Source of the DNA: Chitinophaga varians
GTDB taxonomy: Bacteria; Bacteroidota; Bacteroidia; Chitinophagales; Chitinophagaceae
Direction of reading: 5' to 3'
Assembly (NCBI RefSeq): GCF_014529945.1
Contig: NZ_JACVFB010000002.1
Location: 1-64,000 of the forward strand
DNA: 64,000 nt
Below are positions 56,077 to 64,000 of this stretch, one piece after another. Under the pieces are notes generated by a model that ran no database searches, was not told the DNA's origin, and saw nothing but the letters and a program-made list of their open reading frames with translations. The position numbers were made by a program, and so were the translations under genes. The stretch's first letter is position 1. Each line of letters opens with the position of its first letter.

Positions 56077-57195
56077 ATGAACAACGTACTAGTAGATGCG
56101 ATAGCAACGAGCCAACAGAGATCATTAGAAAGGGACGTAAAGTTTTTCAGGTTAAAGGACCCCGCACAGCTGGACGCCCTCACCCAGTTGCTCGCCCAAC
56201 AACCCGGTATCCGGGTCTTCGACGAAATACAGCCCCAGCTGGCAGAACTTATCCGCCTTCAACATCCCACAGAAAGATTGTCCGATGCTGCCATTGCCGA
56301 AAAGGTAGCCGCTCATCTGGGCAACACGCCTCCGGCCGCATATGGCGTATGGGTCTACTACCCCTGGTCGGGCTACGTGGTGCATATTCTTGACGAAGCC
56401 GAATTCATACATCTGCGCACCAGTCGCAATCAGCATAAGATCACAGAAGCAGAGAGAAAAACGCTGCAAACCAAAAAAATAGGAATCATCGGCCTTTCCG
56501 TAGGACAGTCCGTTGCCCTGGCGCTGGCCATTGAAAGACTATGCGGAGAACTTCGTATAGCCGACTTCGACAAGCTGGACCTGAGCAACATGAACCGCAT
56601 CCGGACGGGGGTACATAATGTGGGCATCCTCAAAACAGTACTGGTAGCCCGGGAAATTGCCGAAATTGATCCATTTTTGACGGTCCATTGTTATGATAAT
56701 GGTATTTCGGATGATAATATAGACGCTTTCCTGACAGACGGAGGGCAACTCGACATTCTCGTAGAAGAATGCGACGGGCTGGATATCAAGGTCCTGGCCC
56801 GCCAGCGGGCCAAAGCCATGCATATCCCGGTAGTGATGGATACCAGTGACCGGGGCATGGTGGATGTAGAGCGGTTTGATCTACAGCCTGATTTACCTAT
56901 ATTGCATGGACGGATACCGGAAGACATCACCGCCGCCCAGATCAGAAGCATGCAGGGACCGGAGAGGATGCAGCTGGTAGACCGTATCGTTAATTTCAAC
57001 GCTATGTCAACCAAAATGCAGGCCTCTCTCGCAGAGATAGGCAAAACCATTACTACCTGGCCGCAACTGGCTTCGGCCGTGATGCTGGGAGGCGCCTCCA
57101 TCGCCCATGTGTGCCGGGAAATGGGGCTGAACAGGGAGATTGCCTCCGGCCGTTATTACGTAGACTTTGAACAGATTTTTAATCACGATAAATGA
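56077..57195 (+). CDS. E1-like (ThiF/MoeB/Rv1355c-type) adenylating enzyme
   Basis: 372 aa. An N-terminal ~125-residue region of unknown fold is followed by an E1-like Rossmann domain: IGIIGLSVGQSVALALAI near 133-150, LRIADFDKLDLSNMNRIRTG near 160-180 (the Asp, Asn and Arg that activate carboxylates with ATP), then EECDGLDIKV and MDTSDRGMVDVERFDL. The loop LSVGQS differs from GxGGLG of ThiF/MoeB. The whole resembles mycobacterial Rv1355c from memory, but that protein carries a C-terminal nitroreductase and this one stops before it. No CxxC zinc pair is seen. Located between the GNAT gene and the sensor kinase. Confidence 0.75.
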   Translation: MNNVLVDAIATSQQRSLERDVKFFRLKDPAQLDALTQLLAQQPGIRVFDEIQPQLAELIRLQHPTERLSDAAIAEKVAAHLGNTPPAAYGVWVYYPWSGYVVHILDEAEFIHLRTSRNQHKITEAERKTLQTKKIGIIGLSVGQSVALALAIERLCGELRIADFDKLDLSNMNRIRTGVHNVGILKTVLVAREIAEIDPFLTVHCYDNGISDDNIDAFLTDGGQLDILVEECDGLDIKVLARQRAKAMHIPVVMDTSDRGMVDVERFDLQPDLPILHGRIPEDITAAQIRSMQGPERMQLVDRIVNFNAMSTKMQASLAEIGKTITTWPQLASAVMLGGASIAHVCREMGLNREIASGRYYVDFEQIFNHDK

Positions 57196-57208
57196 TCCGA
57201 AATAAGCT

Positions 57209-59380
57209 ATGCGACTTCTGATCAGACCGGCATTTTACAAATTCGTATGTCTGTTGCTGTTAGTAACAGTTCGCTGGGTACCCGTTTGGGCAGATACTAT
57301 CAGCATCTCCCGCAACTATCCTATTCAACTGGCTGAATATGGCCAGTTGGAATACCTGCTGGACCCGGCCGGCAATCTCACTTTTGCGGACGTGGAAGAT
57401 TCCCCCGGCTTTCAGAAGTTGCAGAAACAGATTCCCAATTTCGGTCTCACCAAAGATGCCATCTGGCTTCGTTTTACCGTAAAGAACAACACTCAGCTGC
57501 CGGAACTGATGTTCAACATCACCTATCCGATCCTCGACCTGATAGACCTCTACTACCCTGGTCCTGACGGCTACGAAGTGATTCCCGGAGGGGAACTGCG
57601 GCCTTTCAAAAAAAGACCGGTCGTACACCAGAATTTCGTGTATAACGTCAGTATTCCTACCGGGTCTTCCAGTACCTTCTACCTGCGTATACAGAGCCGG
57701 GAAGCCATCCTGGTACCGGTGTACATTGGTACGGCCAGAGAAATATACAGCAAACTATATAACGACGACCTGCTGCTCTCTATCTATATCGGCATTATCC
57801 TCGTTATGATATTCTACAATACCTTCATTTTCTTTTCCGTAAAAGACTGGAGTTATTTTTACTATATCATCTATATCGCCTGTGTGGGATTGGCGCAGAT
57901 TTGCCTGCACGGCTTCGGATACCGTTTCTTCTGGCACGAAAACCTCTACGTCACCGAGCAGAGTGTACTGTGGGCCGGCGCCTTGTCGGGCATCTCGGTA
58001 CTGGTGTTTGTGCAGAGCTTCCTGCATGTACGGGAGAAAGCCCCCTGGGCCTACCGGATCATGACCCTGTTTGTGATCGTTTATTCCAGTACCATCGTAC
58101 TGTCGTTGCTGGGATACTTCTCCATCGCCTATGCGCTGATCGATTTCCTTGCCATTACCGGTGTGAGCTTTATCCTGCTGTTTGCCATCATGCAGGCCGT
58201 CAAACACTCCCGCACCGCGAAGATATTCGTACTGGCGTGGACGGTGTTCATTCTCGCCATTATCTGTTTCGTATTGAAAGATGTAGGCATCATCCCCTAT
58301 AATATCTTTACCAGCCACATTATTGTGATCGGGTCAGCGATAGAAGTCATCCTCCTGTCCTTCGCCCTGGCAGATAAAATCAACACTTTTAAAGCCGAAA
58401 AAGAAGCCTCACTGGCCATTGCCCTGGAGATATCCAAAGAGAACGAGCAACTGGTAAGGGAACAAAATATCATCCTGGAAGCTAAAGTACAGGAACGCAC
58501 CGAAGAACTGCAAAACAGTAACCGGGACCTCAACGTGGCCCTTACCGACCTGAAAGACACACAGACACGGTTGGTCGAAAAAGAAAAAATGGCATCCCTT
58601 GGTCAGCTGACCGCCGGTATTGCCCATGAGATCAACAATCCGATCAACTTCGTCACCTCCAATATCAAACCCCTGAAGCTGGATATTGCCGACCTCCAGG
58701 AGCTGCTCAACCGCTACGGTGCGCTGGCCGGCAAAACCGATATACAGAATGAGCTGAAATCCATCGAACAATTCAAGCGGGAGATAGACATCGACTATAT
58801 TCATGAGGAAATTTCCTCCCTGATCAAAGGCATTGAAGACGGTGCCGCCCGTACCGCGGAGATCGTGAAAGGGTTGCGGACTTTCAGCCGCCTCGATGAA
58901 AGCGATGTGAAGTCCATCGATATCCACGAAGGTCTCGACTCCACGCTGGTACTGCTGCGCAATGGTATTCCACCCAATGTGAGCATCATTAAACATTACT
59001 CGGAGCTGCCCAAAATTGAATGTTACGCCGGTAAAATCAACCAGGTGTTCATGAATATCTTCTCCAATGCCCTGAATGCGATCAAAAGCAAAAAAGAGCA
59101 GCACAACGAGTCTATTACGATCACCACCAGCCACGAAGACCAGTTTATCATTATCCGGATCAAAGATACCGGCATTGGCATGTCCGAAGCGGTGCAACAG
59201 AAGATCTTCGATCCTTTCTTTACCACCAAAGATGTAGGGGAAGGAACTGGCCTGGGGCTCTCTATCGTATTCAGCATCATAGAGAAACACAGGGGTAAAA
59301 TCGTTGTAAATTCCACCCCCGGGGAAGGAGCGGAATTTATTATATATTTACCTCTCAACGTCACGATTCATCAATCCTAA
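57209..59380 (+). CDS. 7TMR-DISM histidine kinase
   Basis: 723 aa. Signal peptide (FVCLLLLVTVRWVPVWA), 7TMR-DISM extracellular domain about 30-165 (YLLDPAGNLTFADV to STFYLRIQSRE), seven helices about 185-395, a coiled coil, then a kinase core: His in LTAGIAHEINNPINF near 472, N-box NIFSNALNAI, G1 IKDTGIGMS and G2 GEGTGLGLSI. DISM domains are thought to bind small ligands or carbohydrates. It is 13 bp after the E1-like gene and 15 bp before a receiver-kinase gene, so likely senses the product of the upstream enzymes (inference). Confidence 0.93.
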   Translation: MRLLIRPAFYKFVCLLLLVTVRWVPVWADTISISRNYPIQLAEYGQLEYLLDPAGNLTFADVEDSPGFQKLQKQIPNFGLTKDAIWLRFTVKNNTQLPELMFNITYPILDLIDLYYPGPDGYEVIPGGELRPFKKRPVVHQNFVYNVSIPTGSSSTFYLRIQSREAILVPVYIGTAREIYSKLYNDDLLLSIYIGIILVMIFYNTFIFFSVKDWSYFYYIIYIACVGLAQICLHGFGYRFFWHENLYVTEQSVLWAGALSGISVLVFVQSFLHVREKAPWAYRIMTLFVIVYSSTIVLSLLGYFSIAYALIDFLAITGVSFILLFAIMQAVKHSRTAKIFVLAWTVFILAIICFVLKDVGIIPYNIFTSHIIVIGSAIEVILLSFALADKINTFKAEKEASLAIALEISKENEQLVREQNIILEAKVQERTEELQNSNRDLNVALTDLKDTQTRLVEKEKMASLGQLTAGIAHEINNPINFVTSNIKPLKLDIADLQELLNRYGALAGKTDIQNELKSIEQFKREIDIDYIHEEISSLIKGIEDGAARTAEIVKGLRTFSRLDESDVKSIDIHEGLDSTLVLLRNGIPPNVSIIKHYSELPKIECYAGKINQVFMNIFSNALNAIKSKKEQHNESITITTSHEDQFIIIRIKDTGIGMSEAVQQKIFDPFFTTKDVGEGTGLGLSIVFSIIEKHRGKIVVNSTPGEGAEFIIYLPLNVTIHQS

Positions 59381-59395
59381 CCATAACACCCTTTA

Positions 59396-60493
59396 ATGAA
59401 AGAAAACCGCATTAGAATATTATATATCGATGATGAAATCCATAATCTGAACGCCTTCAAGGCCAGCTTTCGCAGAAGTTACGAGATTTACACCGCTAAC
59501 TCAGCGCAGGAAGGCAAACAGTTACTGAAGGAGATTATGGTCCATATCATCATAGCGGACCAGAAAATGCCTGTTTCTACCGGGGTGGAGTTCTTTAACG
59601 AAATCAAAGACACCCTTCCGGACCCTATGCGCATTTTGCTGACCGGTTATACCGATGTGGAGGATATCATTGATGCGATCAACAAGGGGCATATCTTTTC
59701 CTATATCAAAAAACCCTGGGATGAAAATGAGCTGCATAAAACGATCAACAATGCCTATGAGATCTATCATACACGCAAGCAGCTGAAGGAAAAGATCGTA
59801 GAACTGGAGAAAACCAATGATGAGCTGAACCGGTTCATCTACTCTACCTCCCACGACCTTCGTTCCCCGTTGATGTCTGTACTGGGCATTATTAACCTGT
59901 CGCGGCTCGACAATTCCGTGGTAGACCCCAACGGCTATATGAACATGGTGGAATCCTGTGTACTGAAGCTGGACGGATTTATCCAGAAAATCATCGAATA
60001 TTACCGTAATTCGCGGCTGGAGATAGAATATGAGAAGATTGACTTCAACACCCTGTTGAATGATTGTATCACGGCCTTTCAGCCACAGAACACTGCCATC
60101 CGCTTCCACACCCAGGTAGACCAGGTAGCCGAGTTCCGCGGAGATACATTCCGGATCAGCGTTATTTTAAACAATCTTATTTCCAACGCTGTTAAGTACC
60201 AAAAACCGGAAGAACCTGAACCGATGGTCAATTTGTCGGTAAAAGTGGAACCGCATAAGGCCACCATCTGCATCCGGGACAATGGTATCGGCATCCTGAG
60301 CGAGCATCTGAACAACATCTTTAAAATGTTCTTCCGCTCCAAGAACAATAACAAACCAGGAAGTGGCATAGGCTTATACATTGTAAAAGAAGCCCTCAGC
60401 AAAATTGGCGGTACAATTAATGTAGAGTCCAAATACGGCGAAGGCACTCAATTTGAAATTACCATCCCGAACAGAAATGAATTCGATACCTGA
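59396..60493 (+). CDS. Receiver / histidine-kinase hybrid
   Basis: 365 aa, soluble. N-terminal receiver: YIDDEIHNL, phospho-Asp in IADQKMP near residue 55, LLTGYTD and IKKPWDE. HisKA follows with STSHDLRSPLMS near 152, then an ATPase (NNLISNAVKYQ, CIRDNGIGI, SGIGLYIV). It accepts phosphate from, and passes it on to, a partner; no transmembrane region. Its receiver is closely similar to the orphan regulator at 9728. It overlaps the next gene by 17 bp. Confidence 0.92.
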   Translation: MKENRIRILYIDDEIHNLNAFKASFRRSYEIYTANSAQEGKQLLKEIMVHIIIADQKMPVSTGVEFFNEIKDTLPDPMRILLTGYTDVEDIIDAINKGHIFSYIKKPWDENELHKTINNAYEIYHTRKQLKEKIVELEKTNDELNRFIYSTSHDLRSPLMSVLGIINLSRLDNSVVDPNGYMNMVESCVLKLDGFIQKIIEYYRNSRLEIEYEKIDFNTLLNDCITAFQPQNTAIRFHTQVDQVAEFRGDTFRISVILNNLISNAVKYQKPEEPEPMVNLSVKVEPHKATICIRDNGIGILSEHLNNIFKMFFRSKNNNKPGSGIGLYIVKEALSKIGGTINVESKYGEGTQFEITIPNRNEFDT

Positions 60494-60896
60494 CCTGCGC
60501 GTCATATTGATTGATGACAATGAGATTGATTTATTGCTGCATGAGAAGTTGATAACGTTTCAACAAATCAGCAGAACGGTGATTTCATTCGCCAATGCCA
60601 ACAAAGCACTGGAGTTTTTATCATCCAATATTGCCCTGCCTAAAATTCCCCCTACCATTATTCTGCTGGACATCCAGATGCCTGAAATGGACGGCTTTGA
60701 ATTCCTGCAGGCTTTTGACACCTACCCTCAGAAAATCAAGTCGCAGTGTCATATCGTGATGGTATCTTCCTCCCTTGATTATGGCGATATCACCCGCACC
60801 AATGCCAATCCGCTTGTGATCAAATTACTCCGCAAACCCTTGCTGCTAAAGGAACTGAAAGAGACCGTAGAAGGAATTTTTAAAGATTTTGTGTAA
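60477..60896 (+). CDS. Single-domain response regulator
   Basis: 139 aa. Receiver of the Rcp1-like type: VILIDDNEIDLLLHEKL, phospho-Asp in IILLDIQMPEMDGFEF near 64, VMVSSS, and Lys in LLRKPLL. No output domain. The ATG at 60477 gives MNSIPDLRV; a TTG at 60453 gives eight more residues. Translationally coupled to the hybrid kinase by a 17-bp overlap; probably the end of the relay. Output unknown. Confidence 0.9.
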   Translation: MNSIPDLRVILIDDNEIDLLLHEKLITFQQISRTVISFANANKALEFLSSNIALPKIPPTIILLDIQMPEMDGFEFLQAFDTYPQKIKSQCHIVMVSSSLDYGDITRTNANPLVIKLLRKPLLLKELKETVEGIFKDFV

Positions 60897-60900
60897 AAAG

Positions 60901-60930
60901 TTGGCGGATTCGGAAAATTATCTATTTTTG
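60901..60930 (+). promoter_or_regulatory. Promoter of tRNA-Ala
   Basis: TTG (60901-60903) and TATTTTTG (60923-60930), 19 bp apart. It starts 4 bp after the stop of the regulator gene, so the tRNA is transcribed on its own. Confidence 0.82.
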
Positions 60931-60951
60931 CATTCCCGAAAGGGAAAATAT

Positions 60952-61027
60952 GGGGGATTAGCTCATCTGGTAGAGCGCAAGCATGGCATGTTTGAGGTGA
61001 GCGGTTCGAGCCCGCTATCCTCCACCA
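60952..61027 (+). tRNA. tRNA-Ala (GGC)
   Basis: Acceptor GGGGGAT / ATCCTCC, D-arm GCTC / GAGC, anticodon stem CAAGC / GTTTG with loop ATGGCAT (anticodon GGC), T-arm AGCGG / CCGCT, discriminator A. CCA is encoded at 61025-61027, unlike in the two tRNA-Glu genes. Confidence 0.96.
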
Positions 61028-61036
61028 AAAGATACT

Positions 61037-61062
61037 AAAAACCGCGCCTGGCGCGGTTTTTC
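61037..61062. terminator. Terminator of tRNA-Ala, usable from both sides
   Basis: Stem AAAACCGCGCC / GGCGCGGTTTTT around T, with A-run and T-run. It also faces the convergent terpene synthase gene. Confidence 0.9.
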
Positions 61063-61114
61063 TGTTTATAATAACATGGTCGCCTATCGGTTATTTTCCA
61101 TGTTACCAACAACA

Positions 61115-62110
61115 CTATTCTCCTTCTCCAATATTTAATTTCTCCAGGATATCATCCGCATCGTCTACCACATAACCATCCGTATTAATGTCGTGATAGC
61201 CATAGCGCTCCGAGTCGTTCAGGCTCCAGTCCAGATTTCCCCGGACAATGCCTATCAGCCCGTCGATATATTGTTGCACCGCAGGGCCCCACTCCCGTCG
61301 CGAAACGCCGGCAATGCTGCGGGAAAAAAGCTCCATATGCTGATTATGCAGTACCACAGCCTGATTAATGGCTTCCTGCAAAGAGAGGTCGAACAGCTGC
61401 TGTAGCAGCACGATGAGGTTGTGATAATCCTGATGGGCCAGTTCTTTTTTTACGCTGAGGATATCATTTGCCAGGCAGCCCAGACGGCCGCACAGGGTAT
61501 TCAACACCATGTACTCCCTGCTATCCAGAAATTTAGCCGGTAGCTTGAGGTTACTCACGAACCGCACCAGCGTGCCGGCCAGCGCAGCGCCTCCGGCCGC
61601 GGGGCGCATCTTGAAATATTCATCCAGCGTAGGCCAGCGGCTGGCTTCCGCATTCCGTCGTTCCCAGGCTATCCCGTTGAAAAGAGAGCGTATATCCGCT
61701 GTAATCCGCTGTTGTAGAGATACAGCGCTGTGTTTTACAAACCGCCCCCACACATCTCCCAATGCCCGGAAGAAAGGTACATTGCCGTAATAATGTCCGT
61801 CATGTAGCACCACCAGGAATTCTCTCAGGAAAAAATCGGATACTCCCTTATCAGCATGATCCGCCAGATCATCCAGCCGGAAAAACAAAGTGAGGAGGTC
61901 ATTGGCAATGCCCAGCCTCTCTGCGCTCCCTTCATAAAACCGACAGGTCATCGCAGCGAAATTATCCTTGTCATACCTTTCGTATTCTTCTTTGGAAAGC
62001 AGTTGATAGCTGGCAATCCATGAATCCGTGTGTTTGCGGACAGCCGGGAAATGGTTACTGATGAAAGGATGAAAAGGACAGTAAAGCGGTGGAATTTTCA
62101 GGTCATCCAT
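61115..62110 (-). CDS. Class I terpene synthase (bacterial cyclase)
   Basis: 331 aa, all-helical. The metal motif is FRLDDLADHADKG near residue 80 (D-D-x-x-D), the NSE triad reads NDILSVKKE near 213, and WSLNDSERYGY near 300 supplies the Arg-Tyr pair. Length is typical of bacterial sesqui- or diterpene cyclases. It ionises a linear prenyl diphosphate and cyclises it; product not predictable. The ATG at 62110 is used since the longer frame starts with TTG. No P450, prenyltransferase or methyltransferase gene is adjacent. Confidence 0.92.
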   Translation of the reverse strand: MDDLKIPPLYCPFHPFISNHFPAVRKHTDSWIASYQLLSKEEYERYDKDNFAAMTCRFYEGSAERLGIANDLLTLFFRLDDLADHADKGVSDFFLREFLVVLHDGHYYGNVPFFRALGDVWGRFVKHSAVSLQQRITADIRSLFNGIAWERRNAEASRWPTLDEYFKMRPAAGGAALAGTLVRFVSNLKLPAKFLDSREYMVLNTLCGRLGCLANDILSVKKELAHQDYHNLIVLLQQLFDLSLQEAINQAVVLHNQHMELFSRSIAGVSRREWGPAVQQYIDGLIGIVRGNLDWSLNDSERYGYHDINTDGYVVDDADDILEKLNIGEGE

Positions 62111-62116
62111 TGACAA

Positions 62117-62328
62117 TGCTGTATATCACAAAATAAATATTTCGCCGGCAAAATGGCAGCAGTCGTCATCTGCAGTGATAAGCAAACGGGGATAGGCCGC
62201 TACTGCCGTCTTTCTACAAGCGTTTTCAAATCAGAAAATAGCCCCTTCACCGGGGGAAACGGGACATGCACTGTCGGAATGGGATACTTTGGGGTTCTTG
62301 GGGAACAATTGTTTTTCCATCCTCTGGA
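62117..62328. other. Spacer between the terpene synthase and the hybrid kinase
   Basis: About 210 bp with no gene. No full consensus promoter was found for the terpene synthase; both flanking genes run on the minus strand. No hairpin with T-run was recognised. Confidence 0.4.
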
Positions 62329-64000
62329 TCAGATTCCTGTTTCTTGCGGGCAGATGGGTTTAATTGCTTTTAAAAATTCATTTTCTGTAAATGGTTTCAG
62401 TAATACCGCTGAAATATCGGCTTCTTTCGCCCGTGCTCTTTCAGCCACGGCTGCGTCTCCGGATATCACCACCACCGGGATGGCGGCATCTGTTGTCCTG
62501 ATCTGACGAAGCATTTCCTCCATGGATATGTCAGCTATATGCGCATCCAGAAAAACAATATCAGGCCGCTCGTATTGGATAATCTCTTTTGCTTCAGACG
62601 GATTATCTGTCAACCAAAGGGTAAAGCGCCTTGTGCGCGCCCAGCTTCTGAATGGGGATGTACTCAGGAAATCATCTTCCACCAGCAGAATTTTAAGATC
62701 TTGCAGCTGATCTGCCGTCGGTTCGGCCACTTCATCTTCAAACGTCGTTTCCGGGGCTTCTTCCACCAGCTCCGTCGGGACCTGATATTTAAACACAGTT
62801 GCCCATTTTTTTGTTTCGTCCACTGACAATTTTCCGCCCAACTGCCGGACAGCACTGATCACCGTTGGGATACCAAAACCATTACTACCCTTCACTTCTG
62901 CCAGGTCTTCCGCAAAGCCGGTCTCAATTCTCTTGCGGACTTCGGCACTCAGTCCGGCTCCATCATTGGCCACAATCAGCGTCAACACATGTGCATTGGA
63001 AAGACAGACTTCCACATGTACCTGCTTCCGGCAATACTTCAACGCATTGATGATGCTATTGGAGAATACTTTCGTTAGAAGATACCTGTTGGCCCTGATA
63101 ATTTTAAAATCCGAGGGAGCGATTTTGTAGAACAATGTTTTTTTCATCCCTTCTGCCGTCAGCATATACATGCATAGAATATCTTCGGCCCAGTCTTTCC
63201 AACAAAACACAGAAGTCGTATTTCTGTCAATGCACGGTGTCGACAAGTCTTTGCACAACATGGCATCCACAATATCTTTGATCACATCTCCGCAAACCTT
63301 CATACCATATATCTCCCCCTTGTTGACCGGCACACTGGAAGTGGCTCTTTGTCCCAGCCGGCTGAATTTCTCTGAGAAACACGTTACGTTGGACAGGTAG
63401 TTTCTTATTTCATGTGCCGCCACTTTTGTGTTTCGCAGGATCTCGGTCTTCGTTTCCTTCAGACGCTCTATCTGCTTGGCCTGCAAGGCCAGTTTCCCTT
63501 CTTCAGCAGATAACCGCTCATCTGCAATTCTCACATAAAAAGAAATCGTATATCCTACCAAAAAAACCACTGCACACTGGATAGCTACCCGCGCCACCAG
63601 GATGCTTTCCTTAGGAAAAGGCAACGTTTTTACGAAGGGGAACAGATAATTAAGCTTCAATACCACCAGCGTCAGAATAATCATACTCAGCATGATGATT
63701 CTTTTTATGCTGTCTTTATAAATCAGAAAAGCCATCAAAAACAGGTACACCGCGATAAACTCAACCGATGCCAACTCCCCCATGATGGACCCAAAATAAA
63801 ACGTGCTGCCGCAATGAATAGCCACCATACCGGTGGCAGCTGCAAAGTAATATCCCTGTCTGTTCAACAGCGGAATTAACAGCATCAGTAATCCTTCGGC
63901 TACCGGCATGTAAAGCATCTGGCTGATCCCGGAAACATAAAACAGGAATGGAGCAAGTACAAAAGCGAGGATAGCGGGAATAACCGCCATTCTGTTGACG
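62329..64000 (-). CDS. Membrane histidine kinase / receiver hybrid (5' end cut by the window)
   Basis: At least 553 aa. Five or six N-terminal helices (IPAILAFVLAPFLFYVSG onward, ending near residue 155), a coiled coil, HisKA-like KVAAHEIRNYLSNV near 193, an ATPase with VFSNSIINALKYC and VANDGAGLS, GSNGFGIPTV, then a C-terminal receiver: LLVEDDFLS, phospho-Asp in IVFLDAHI, VVISGD and LLKPF. The first in-frame ATG is at 63990, but the frame stays open to the edge (codons for Val-Asn-Arg precede it), so the true start may lie outside. Ligand unknown. Confidence 0.88.
   Translation of the reverse strand, partial: VNRMAVIPAILAFVLAPFLFYVSGISQMLYMPVAEGLLMLLIPLLNRQGYYFAAATGMVAIHCGSTFYFGSIMGELASVEFIAVYLFLMAFLIYKDSIKRIIMLSMIILTLVVLKLNYLFPFVKTLPFPKESILVARVAIQCAVVFLVGYTISFYVRIADERLSAEEGKLALQAKQIERLKETKTEILRNTKVAAHEIRNYLSNVTCFSEKFSRLGQRATSSVPVNKGEIYGMKVCGDVIKDIVDAMLCKDLSTPCIDRNTTSVFCWKDWAEDILCMYMLTAEGMKKTLFYKIAPSDFKIIRANRYLLTKVFSNSIINALKYCRKQVHVEVCLSNAHVLTLIVANDGAGLSAEVRKRIETGFAEDLAEVKGSNGFGIPTVISAVRQLGGKLSVDETKKWATVFKYQVPTELVEEAPETTFEDEVAEPTADQLQDLKILLVEDDFLSTSPFRSWARTRRFTLWLTDNPSEAKEIIQYERPDIVFLDAHIADISMEEMLRQIRTTDAAIPVVVISGDAAVAERARAKEADISAVLLKPFTENEFLKAIKPICPQETGI

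Overview
The window looks like chromosome of a Bacteroidota bacterium, most likely a Chitinophagaceae (Chitinophaga-like) soil organism. The evidence is: a short primary sigma factor with no region 1.1; promoters of the TTG - about 19 bp - TAnnTTTG type instead of TTGACA/TATAAT; 7TMR-DISM and beta-propeller histidine kinases; families typical of the phylum (DUF4476, DUF1835, a metallophosphoesterase-Omp85 fusion, a START-like protein); and a bacterial terpene synthase. The genus is inference. No transposase, integrase, phage gene or CRISPR array was seen.

Layout. 1-858 has no gene: it holds two tandem minus-strand promoters that fire off the left edge (probably an rRNA or tRNA operon outside the window), a 13-bp minisatellite and a hairpin. 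859-9338 carries truA, a biotin carrier protein with a DUF4476 protein, an exported M1 aminopeptidase, a DUF1835 protein and a lemA-TPM-TPM operon. 9728-16062 runs to the right: an orphan receiver, an M20 peptidase, an S4 RNA-binding protein, lysA and a large GAF-like protein. 16115-20610 (minus) is a lipoprotein translationally coupled to a giant phosphoesterase/kinase-like/outer-membrane-barrel fusion. 20734-26469 (plus) holds an HD-Pycsar-TM fusion, ppk1, a thioredoxin-like protein, a DUF4442 protein and a beta-CASP nuclease-like protein. 26582-36090 is more accessory: an orphan propeller kinase, an SDR/HxlR divergon, a single-gene SF1 helicase, and two identical tRNA-Glu genes flanking DUF1345 and SMI1/KNR4 genes. 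36471-40353 is gapA, pgk and a cation/proton antiporter. 40509-48517 (minus) is a core block: rpoD, ffh, rpsP, rimM, trmD, rplS, tatA, gatA and a lytic transglycosylase. 48881-54836 carries a START-like protein, an LptF/G permease, a PAP2 phosphatase, a GT39-type glycosyltransferase and an exported superoxide dismutase. 55032-60896 is a tight plus-strand cluster, then tRNA-Ala, a terpene synthase and a hybrid kinase cut by the right edge.

The best candidate for an undescribed system is 55032-60896: a 62-residue peptide ORF, a GNAT-fold (autoinducer-synthase-like) acyltransferase, a short E1-like (ThiF/Rv1355c-type) adenylating enzyme, a 7TMR-DISM histidine kinase, a receiver-kinase hybrid and a receiver. 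Spacings of the last five genes are 17, 13 and 15 bp and one overlap. This reads as synthesis plus sensing of a small signal, which is inference. Runners-up are the three-part fusion at 16115-19762, the HD-PycTM gene before ppk1, the SF1 helicase, and a family of large intergenic inverted repeats built from short repeated words.
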